Source: Clitoria ternatea (taxonomy: Eukaryota; Streptophyta; Magnoliopsida; Fabales; Fabaceae). Taken from it: a DNA stretch of 64,000 nucleotides. Position numbers and translations under genes: made by a program. The stretch is taken from positions 91,342,501 to 91,406,500 of the forward strand of contig CM075674.1 in NCBI GenBank assembly GCA_037962975.1, in the 5' to 3' direction. Position 1 is the stretch's first letter, and every line of letters starts with the position of its first letter. Positions 56,268 to 64,000 of the stretch are shown in pieces. The notes under the pieces are model-generated. The model was given only the letters and a program-made list of their open reading frames with translations. It had not been told where the DNA came from and did not search any database.

Positions 56268-56903
56268 ATTTTCTCTTTTGAGCATGTATTCAGCGCGGTT
56301 CTTGTGATGCTTGTCTGAGGTGCTATCAAATAACAGAAGCCTCTCACTCCCCTGACTTTCCTTTTCTCTTTTTGTGAAAATAATTATCATTGCCTTGTTT
56401 TATTTTGTTAAAACACACGTTTTGTCATATTAATGAAACTCATGTATAAATGCATATTGAAAAGGTAGCACCTTTATTTATGTAGGTTGATCAAGTACCG
56501 GAAAAGGCAAAGGGAAATTGGATACAAGAAACAAATGTAGTTAAAGAGTTTGATGGTAGGGGATGTAATGGGGTTTGCAGATCTTCCAGTGAATCCCTGA
56601 GAACAGTAAGAATCTTGATCCTGTATCACGACGATAAGTTTATCCTTCGATCTTGCTTATGAGAAAGTAATTCAATTATGGTCCTTGCCCTTGTACCTCA
56701 GTTTAGTTCTGCTCTGCTTGGATGGGGGATATTCAATTACTTTGCCAAAATTTTGACCTTAATTTTTGCCTGAGCCGCCCTTTCAGGTTTTTGACTCACC
56801 AGGTCGCTCTAATTTTTGCCTAGGCTGCCCTTTCAGGTTTTCAACCTAGCGAGCATGATTCATTTATTGCCCCTTTTTTGTTTTATTTTTTTTGTTTTGT
56901 TTT
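56268..56903 (-). other. 3' untranslated region of element B, right of the Athila insertion
   Basis: Continues element B after the ATTTT duplication. Bases 56700-56850 match element A 3660-3880 (paired CCCTTTCAGGTTTT blocks). No gene. Confidence 0.7.
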
Positions 56904-57988
56904 TTAGGCAAAGTATCTTTTGACTGCGTCTGCATTTATAGGCATCAGTAGGTCATCTCCATCCATGTTGGTCAATACCAAAGCTCCGCCAGAAAAAGCT
57001 CTTTTTACCATATATGGTCCTTCGTAATTAGGTGTCCATTTGCCTCTGTGATCCTTGTGGATTGGCAAAATTTTCTTGAGAACTAGATCCCTTCTTGAAA
57101 TTGCCAAGGTTGTACCTTCTTTTCATAAGCCTTTTTCATACGCTTCTGATATAACCGTCCGTGAGATAAGGCAGTTAACCTCTTCCCATCTATTAGGTTC
57201 AGTTGGTCATGTCGAACCTGAACCCACTCAGCTTCTTCCAATTTGGCCTCCATGATTACTCTTAAAGATGGGATTTCGACTTCAATAGGTATGATTGCTT
57301 CCATGCCATATACCAAAGAGAACGGGGTTGCCCCTGTTGAAGTTCGAACCGAAGTATGATACCCGTGTAAAGCAAAAGGGAGCATCTCACTCCAATCTTT
57401 GTAGGTCACAACCATTTTCTGTACTATCTTCTTGATGTTTTTATTTGCTGCTTCAATCACTCCATTCATCTTTGGCCGGTACGGGGAGGAGTTATGATGA
57501 TGGATTTTGAAATTCTCACATAATTCCTTCATTATTTTGTTATTTAGGTTTGTGCCATTGTTAGTAATGATCTGACTTGGCAAGCCATATCGACATATTA
57601 GGTTTTTTTTGACAAATTTAACCATAACATTTTTCGTCACATTGGCATAGGAAACTGCCTCGACCCATTTAGTGAAATAGTCGATAGCGACCAAGATGAA
57701 ACGATGGCCATTTAAGGCTTTTGGCTCGATAGGCCCAATGACGTCCATACCCTACATCGAGAAGGGCCATAGAGCTGATAAAACATTTAGGGATGAGGAG
57801 GGTGAATGAATTTGATCAGCGTAGGTTTGACATTTATGGCATTTCCGAACATAGTCAAAATAGTTAGGTTCCATAGTTGTCCAGTAATACCCAGCTCTTA
57901 GGATCTTTCTTGCCATGGCATGGCCATTGGCATGAGTTTCGAAGGATCCTTCGTGAACATCAACCATGATCCCTTTTGCCTCATTCAC
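56904..57988 (-). pseudogene. Integrase of element B, inactive
   Basis: The zinc domain (HEGSFETHANGHAMARKIL...CHKCQ) is in 57988-57752. A TAG after WPFSM replaces a conserved Trp position. The core (57748-57083) has DVIGPIEP (first Asp), but IITNNGTNLNN where the family has Asp-Asn-Gly, so the second catalytic Asp is Asn. The Glu in GVIEAANKNIKK is present. The frame shifts at about 57090 into the C-terminal part (RDLVLKKI, GKWTPNYEGPYMVKRAF), ending at 56904. Role: cDNA insertion. The lost Asp alone should abolish activity. Confidence 0.9.
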
Positions 57989-58066
57989 GTCTACACATCA
58001 AAGAAGTACAGAGTCATGATTCCTTTTGTAAAGCACATCGCCGTTTAAGAGGAAACCCATAGAAAG

Positions 58067-59176
58067 TCATCGTAGGGTTCTTTTGTCATTTTCTGTAGCT
58101 TCCCGAGGGTACTCCCGACTTTTGATGTAGTTTTTGATATCATGATGCCAGGGCTTCCCATCTATCTCCTCATCTATTGATTGGCAGTACACAGGTTGGC
58201 CATGGTTGCCTACCTCAATGAGGGGCATGTCACTATCATTGCTTATTTTGAACATCGATGCTAGGGTTGCCAAAACATTGGCCATTTGATTATCATCACG
58301 AGGAATATGGTGAAAAGAGATCTCATCAAACCCCTTAATTAATTCTTTGATGTGAGTATGATAAGGAATTAACTTGGTATCCCTAGTCTCCCATTCATCT
58401 TTTAATTGATGAATAACCAATGCAGAATCCCCATAAACTTCCAACAACCTTACTTTCGTATCTAAAGCTACTTGGATCCCCATAGCGCATGCTTCGTATT
58501 CAGCGATATTATTGGTGCAGTCAAAACATAACCTGGCACAAATAGGGATAATCTTTTTATCTGGAGAAATCAGAACTGCCCCTATTCCATGCCCCAGTGC
58601 ATTAGATGCTCCGTCAAATCTTAAAATCCATTTGTTTCCCTGGGTTTCCTCCTCATTAATCAAGGTCATGATGTCCTCATCAGGAAACTCAAATTGTAAG
58701 GGTTGGTAGTCATCCACAGGTAGGTGTGCTAAATAATCTGCTAGAGCACTTCCTTTTATGGCTTTCTGGGTGACATATGTTATGTCATATTCAGTCAACA
58801 TAACTTGCCAGCGAGCAATCCTCCTAGTCAAGGTGGGTTTTTCAAAGATGTATTTGACTGGATCCATTTTGGATACAAGCCAAGTAGTATGAAACAACAT
58901 GTATTGTCTTAAACGTCGAGCGGCCCATGCCAATGCACAACAAGTACACTCTAACGTGGAATATTTTGACTCGCATTCTGTGAACCTCTTGCTTAAATAG
59001 TAAATAGCATGCTCTTTCTTTCCTGTCTCATCATGTTGCCCTAGTACGCAACCCATGGATTCATCCAACACCGTCAAGTAAAGAATGAGAGGCCTCCTAG
59101 GGGTCGGAGGTATCAGGATAGGTGGTTCCCGTAAGTATTGTTTTATCTTATCAAAGGCTAGTTGACAATCTTCGTC
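58067..59176 (-). pseudogene. Dual RNase H region of element B (RT RNase H + plant-type aRNase H)
   Basis: 59077-58067, with sense extending left of a TGA at about 59178. The first RNase H is the Ty3 type (GCVLGQHDETGKKEHAIYYL, YSTLECTCCALAWA, LTRRIARWQVMLTEYDI). The second is the additional RNase H that marks the Tat branch (WILRFDGASNALGHGIGAVL, NIAEYEACAMGI, YGDSALVIHQL). Its last acidic position reads NQMANVLA where Asp is expected, a change from Asp to Asn. A stop at 58067 follows ENDKRTLR. Role: removal of the RNA strand during reverse transcription. Confidence 0.9.
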
Positions 59177-60150
59177 TCATTGTCCTGGTTGATTCTTGCG
59201 GAGTAGCTTGAAGATAGGCTCGCAAGTCGTCGTTAGTTGCGAAATGAACCGAGCGATATAATTTAACCTTCCTAAGAATCCTCGGCCCTCCTTTTCTGTA
59301 CTGGGTGGAGGCATTTCAAGAATTGCTTTGACTTTATCAGGATCAACTTCTATTCCTTTTTCACTCACCATAAATCCTAGCAATTTGCCAGATCTCGCAC
59401 CAAAAGTGCACTTAGCCGGATTTAGCTTGAGTCTAAACTTTCTCAGTTGCTCAAAAAGTTTTCTTAAGTCATGAATGCGCCCTTCCTCACTTTGGGATTT
59501 GGTAATGATGTCATCTACATAGACTTCTATCTCTTTATGCATCATGTCATGAAACAAGGTCACCATTGCTCTCTGATAAGTTGCCCCAGCATTTTTCAAA
59601 CCAAAGGACATCACTTTGTAGCAAAAGGTTCCCCACAGGGTGATAAAGCTAGTTTTCTCCATGTCCTCAGGCGCTATTTTAATTTGGTTATACCCATAGA
59701 AACCATCCATGAATGAGAAGATGGAATTTCGGGCCGTATTATCGACTAGGACATCAATCTGTGTCAAGGGAATTCCGTCTTTCTTTGGGACGGGGACAAT
59801 GTTGGTCACCAATTGAGGGTATTTCGTAACAGCTAGAAATCTGGCATCGAATTGTTTCTTTACTTCATCCTTGATCTTTAAGAGCATCTCGGGCTTCATT
59901 CGGCGTAATTTCTGCTTAACCGAGAGACATTCAGGCTTTAAGGGTAGTTTATGTTCCACGATGTTGTTATCCAACCCAGGCATATCTTGGTAGGACCAAG
60001 CAAAGATATCCCGAAACTCTATCAACAACTTAATCAGTTTTCCCCGTTGTTCTTGGCTCAAGGAAGTGCCAATTTTGACCTTTTTTTTATCTTCTTTATT
60101 CCCCAAATTGATGACCTTAATTGCTTCCTGATAGGGTTAAATTTCTCTGG
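59177..60150 (-). pseudogene. Reverse transcriptase of element B, with in-frame deletion
   Basis: 60106-59177, with sense extending to about 60150 beyond a TAA. It has MPGLDNNIVEHKLPL, FSFMDGFYGYNQIKIAPEDM, WGTFCYKVMSFGLKNAGATY and IEVYVDDIITKS. Between NIVPVPKKDG (about 59785) and IDVLVDNTARN, the conserved block around CVDYRDLN and its neighbours, roughly 25 residues in related RTs, is missing without loss of frame. The YVDD and first-Asp motifs remain. A TGA at the end falls at a position usually Trp. The enzyme would copy element RNA, and this version is probably inactive. Confidence 0.88.
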
Positions 60151-60656
60151 CCTCTTGTTCCAATATTCTAGTTAATTCGGGCGAGAAACCATAATCTTCC
60201 TCACTATCCTCATCAGCGTAATCAACCGGATACTCAAAATCATGAAATGGGATCGCGATCTTACTGCTTTCGAGTGAATCTTTTTTAGGTCTGCATTTAG
60301 GTGAAAACAGAAATACTCGAATGAGGGAAAAGGGAAAGGGAATTTAAGAAAGATGTAAAGAAAGAGATATTGAAATTCAAATATGCATTTATTAATGGAA
60401 ATTTTAAAAACATGACAAAACTTGTTTTGCCCTTATTGTAAAAGTAAACCCCAAAGCCTTGGGCATATCAATGGGGAAATTAAGTCATTAAAGCAATTAC
60501 AAATTACTTTGAATAAAAAATTAAACTCGTGGGGAGTTCAATGGCCTCCCAATTACAAAGTTCTGTGCCCGGTGAACAGATGCGCACAAAGCTTGTATCA
60601 TCATAAGAGTCATCCTCAGTAGCGGCCACTTGATCTGGATATATTAGGCCTGCGCT
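60150..60656 (-). other. Linker between protease and RT in element B
   Basis: Low coding sense with stops (e.g. 60148-60300 acidic, EDEEYDYEIDYP-like in the minus direction). Matches element A at 4690-5110. Ogre elements carry an intron in gag-pol, and I cannot show one here. Confidence 0.45.
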
Positions 60657-61936
60657 CTAAAAACTCTGATAAAGGTCACAGATGGGGATTCTTTTGATGC
60701 AAGGTTCGCGACCTTCCAGGCGGGCTTTCCTTCTCTCCTTCTTCTCCTTTGCAACCATCCTTTTATCGGCTTTAGAGGGTCTGTATCCCAAGCCAAATCC
60801 GTCCTTATTCTCTAGTAATTGTAGCACTTTCAATTCTCCTTTTAGTCCATGTCCCAAACCTTTCCCGAGTTGATACCCGTTTCGCAACATCATTTTCGCT
60901 ATCATCAAGGACGCATTTGACATATAAGCTTTCATCATTCAGGCTCCTTCCCCTATGTAAGAAGCATTGGCAATTTCTAGTGCTTGAAAGGATGTCTCAA
61001 GAGCTTCTTCCGCCGCTTCAATGTAAGGAGTGGATGAAGGTTTGCTAACTAAGAAATCTTCCTCTCCTGAAACAATTACCAGCTTGTTACCTATGATGAA
61101 CTTCAGCTTTTGATGTAATATGGATGGGACCACTCCAGCAGAATGGATCCACGGCCGACCCAATAAACAACTATATACTGGTACGATATCCATGACTTGA
61201 AAAAGAACTGTAAAAGTACACGGGCCCACTTGGATAGGAGTCTCAATTTCCCCCATTACCTCTCTTCGAGTCCCATCAAAGGCTTGCACTATCATGGTAC
61301 TTGGTTTTATATGGGTCCCGTCAAAAGGTAATTTGGCAAGCATAGATTTGGGCATAACATTAAGAGATGACCCATTATCCACGAGCACTTTTGCCAGAAT
61401 ATGGTCTTGGCATTTGACTGAGATATGGAGGGCTTTGTTGTGCCCCATTCCCTCTGCTAGTATCTCATCATTGGTGAAAGTCAGATAGTTATCAGCGACA
61501 ATGTGCCCCACTATCCCTTGGAATTTGTTAACAGAAATGTCACGGGTACATGGGCTTCATTCAACACTTTCATAAGTGTTTTCCTATGAGGTTCTGAATT
61601 AAGCAATAATGATAAAAGGGAAATTTTTACAGGCGTATGATTCAGCTGGTTTACCACTTGGTACTCACTTTGACGAATGAATTTTATAAATTCGTGGGCT
61701 TCTTCATCAGATACAGTACTTTTAACCTCCTCAGTCTCTTTTTTATCAGCTTTAGCTTTTCCACTGCTAGCGCTTCTTACAGCGGACCTAGGGTATTTTC
61801 TTAACTCTGGCGGAGCAAAAATTCTGCCGCTTCGGGTAACTCCTCCTATTCCAGATATATTTATTACATCAGAGGAGGATGGTCCATCTGCTTCAGAGCT
61901 TTTGGCAATTACATTTATATCGTATTTCCATGGCAC
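60657..61936 (-). pseudogene. Protease plus G-patch-like segment of element B
   Basis: Frames 61936-61511, 61511-60939 and 60938-60657. The first has MPWKYDINVI and VTRSGRIFAPPELR. The second holds the aspartic protease core (AKVLVDNGSSLNVMP, SCLLGRPWIHSAGVVPS). The third (MMLRNGYQLGKGLGHGLKG, GFGLGYRPS) has the glycine pattern of a G-patch, an RNA-binding module also found after protease in some retroviruses. A TGA at 60939-60941 lies between protease and G-patch, and a frame break lies near 61511. Confidence 0.85.
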
Positions 61937-61989
61937 AACATGAGAGTCCTTGAATGAAAAAGGAGTAGGTGTTTCGATAGTTACTGTTT

Positions 61990-63971
61990 AAGGCATTGGA
62001 GTATCAGTTGGTGCAGAGCTCCTGGTATAGTAAATTACCAATGGTACGGGAGTTGGAACCTTCGGTTGCCCTTGGATCATATTTACGCCATTGGTATGGC
62101 GCTTATAGATTTGTACGAAATGACTATCCATCAACCTTTGAAGGGTTTCATGAAAACTAAGGTCCCAAGATGCCTCTATCAATCCTGCCGTAATTAAATA
62201 ACCATGAATTTCTTTCAATGGTGTTTTGATGTCATAGACGTTTTTCACATATTCCTTCGCTTCTTTGATGACATTAACCCCAAAACCTTCATGATTAGGC
62301 AAGGGATTTGTAGCCACATTCGGATTTCCTTCCCGAAAATTAAGCCACTTGGCTTTAATCAAGTCTTGCACTTTACGTTTAAAGGCCAAACAGTTTTCTG
62401 TTGAGTGCCCTGGTGCCCTGGCATGATAGTCATATTGAGCATTTGGATCATATCCTTTGGGATAAGGTGGTCTAAGAATTGTGGAAGGACAAGGCACCAC
62501 AAGGGAGTTCTTGATAAGGTGCGCCAATAGTTCAGTGTAACTTATAGGGATAGGGTCAAACTGAACATAGTTGCGATCATTGTTTGTCCTTTTTTGATTA
62601 GGGTTTGGAGGTCGAGTCCATTGTTACGGTGGTTATACTGGCATGTGATGATGGTGGTATGGTTGACTGATAACGAGGTGGTTGAGGGGAAGGCTGAGAA
62701 TGGTTATTGGTAGTAGTTTGGGCAATTTTCCCCGTCCTTACCCCACTTTCCACTCTTTCTCCAATGGTAACGATGTCAGAGAAATTTGATGATACACTCC
62801 TAATCATTCTGTCATAAAAAGGAGCTTGAAGTGTATCGATGAACATTGCCACAACCTCCTTCTCTAGCAGCGGGGGGTCCACTTGTGCAGCCACTTCTCG
62901 TCAACGTTGGGCATACTCTTTGAAAGACTCATTATCTTTCTTAGTCATATTTTGTAATTGCATCCTGTTTGGTGCCATGTCTAGGTTGTATTTGTATTGT
63001 TTCAAGAAGGCATCAGCTAGGTCTCTCCAGCAGTGTATGCGAGCATGTTCTAGATGTATGTACCAAGTCAGGGCAGCTCCTGCCAAACTATCTTAGAAAC
63101 AATGAATAAGAAGTTTATCATCGAGGGCATGGGAAGCCATCTTTCGACAATACATGGTCAGATGATTCTGAGGACAAGTCGTGCCCTGATATTTTTCAAA
63201 CTCGGGCATTTTAAATTTGGGGGGTATCACCACATCTGGAACTAGGCAAAGTTTAGATGCGTATATTGGTCCAAAACCTGCCACACCTTCCATGACGTGA
63301 AGGTGTTCCTCAAGAATTTCCATTCTTCCCTTAGGCTCAGCATTTGCAATAGCAGGATTGGTGGTTTGCACGATGACAGGGCGAGGTACCATATACCTAT
63401 AAGGATAATTATGCTGTGATTGGAGGTAAGGAAATTGTTGTGTTTGATATGCCAGATTTGACTGTGTCGTCCCTTATGGGTTCGTAGTAAGTGTAGTTGC
63501 CTGAATTACAGGCGGTTGAGTGTTTTGAAGCTCAGAGGTCTGTGGGCTCGGGACTTGATTCTGAGACTGTGGGTTTAACGGGGGTACTACGTTCCCATCT
63601 TGTGGACCAGAGATTACAGGAGGAAAATAACCAGGTGGTAAACCATACAACGGAAAAGGTATGAGGTTACCATCTTGATCAATGAAGGTTTGAGGAGGCA
63701 TGCATCCATATGGCATGCCATAAAATGGTGGTTGCATGGTGCAGGGTTCAGCAGTTTTGCCTTGGTTTTCGATATCGTTAGCAGGTGGCGTATCCTGGCC
63801 AAGAGCAAAACCAGGAGGGTACACCGGAGAAGTTGGTTGACGCTCGCTGTTTGAGGATGGGCCCTCCTCTGTGACCTTTTTTTCTAGAAGCTTGGTCAAC
63901 TCAGTTATTTGTTCCCTTAAATAGTTGACCTCATTCCTTAAGTTCTCAGTCTCGTTATCCGTTTCAGCCAT
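61990..63971 (-). pseudogene. gag: Gag of element B, broken
   Basis: Start MAETDNETENLRNEVNYLREQ at 63971, with a coiled coil and a Pro/Gln-rich part. TAA near 63472. The Retrotrans_gag core (LTMYCRKMASHALDDKLL, AGAALTWYIHLEH, FKEYAQR, AAQVDPPLLEKEVVAMFIDTL) spans 63392-62598, with a TAA at 63090-63092 and a TGA at 62898-62900 where relatives have Gln and Trp. The C-terminal part (62527-61988) has YDYHARAPGHSTENC, where the first Cys of the element A motif is Tyr. Last bases to 64000 are leader sequence. Confidence 0.9.
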
Positions 63972-64000
63972 GAGTCTTGTCTGAAGCCGGGTTCTATAAG

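Larger units (their letters stand above)
39054..64000 (-). mobile_element. Tat/Ogre-like Ty3 retrotransposon B (5' LTR outside window), interrupted by Athila element
   Basis: The 3' LTR 39054-41151 ends CA beside a polypurine tract. The left flank has no primer site, so the element runs rightwards. Interrupted at 42208/56268 by the Athila insertion, it continues with integrase, RNase H, RT, protease and gag on the minus strand up to the window edge. Two RNase H regions (the second of plant/archaeal type) and the gag type identify the Tat branch. Many nonsense codons and at least three lost catalytic or zinc-binding residues show that it is dead. Confidence 0.9.

Overview
The window is plant nuclear DNA from a transposon-rich, probably pericentromeric or heterochromatic region. 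The mix of element families points to a legume, most likely the soybean/cowpea/bean group (Phaseoleae): Ogre/Tat-type Ty3 elements, an Athila/Calypso-type element with an env-like ORF, a SIRE1-type Sirevirus with an env-like ORF, and a CACTA element. The species is inference. I found no housekeeping gene, tRNA, rRNA or CRISPR array. Nearly all coding sequence belongs to mobile elements, and all of those genes lie on the minus strand.

Layout. (1) 1-11631: Tat/Ogre-like element A, whose 3' LTR is cut by the window start (1-492). It keeps gag but has lost protease, RT, RNase H and integrase. Its long 3' region carries several tandem arrays, including a 30-bp minisatellite with a 362-bp higher-order repeat. 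Its 5' LTR is 8312-11631. (2) 11632-12794: AT-rich flank. (3) 12795-34267: the two ends of a retroelement LTR-like sequence (TG...CA, 5-bp duplication TAGCG), about 3.8 kb once two later insertions are removed. Those insertions are a 7.8-kb CACTA transposon (13415-21202, duplication GTA) and a 9.9-kb Sirevirus (21630-31512, duplication GGTTC). (4) 34268-39053: AT-rich flank with no convincing gene. (5) 39054-64000 and beyond: Tat/Ogre-like element B, with 3' LTR 39054-41151, a 3' array with a 210-bp higher-order repeat, and a decayed gag-protease-RT-RNaseH-aRNaseH-integrase set. Its 5' LTR lies to the right of the window. (6) 42209-56267: an Athila-type element nested in the 3' region of B (duplication ATTTT).

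How the parts relate. Elements A and B share 3'-UTR and gag blocks, so B serves as a map of what A lost. Both carry ~30-bp monomers that look homologous but have been organised into different higher-order arrays. The Sirevirus looks youngest (LTRs about 99% identical, a 1008-codon pol ORF open). The Athila element and B are broken by many nonsense codons, most of which fit C-to-T decay of methylated cytosine. The CACTA element has a broken TNPD-type transposase. Its second gene, however, still reads through many recognisable exons into a Ulp1-like (C48) cysteine-protease domain with His, Asp, Gln and Cys in place. All exon calls, domain names and element lineages were read by eye and need database confirmation.
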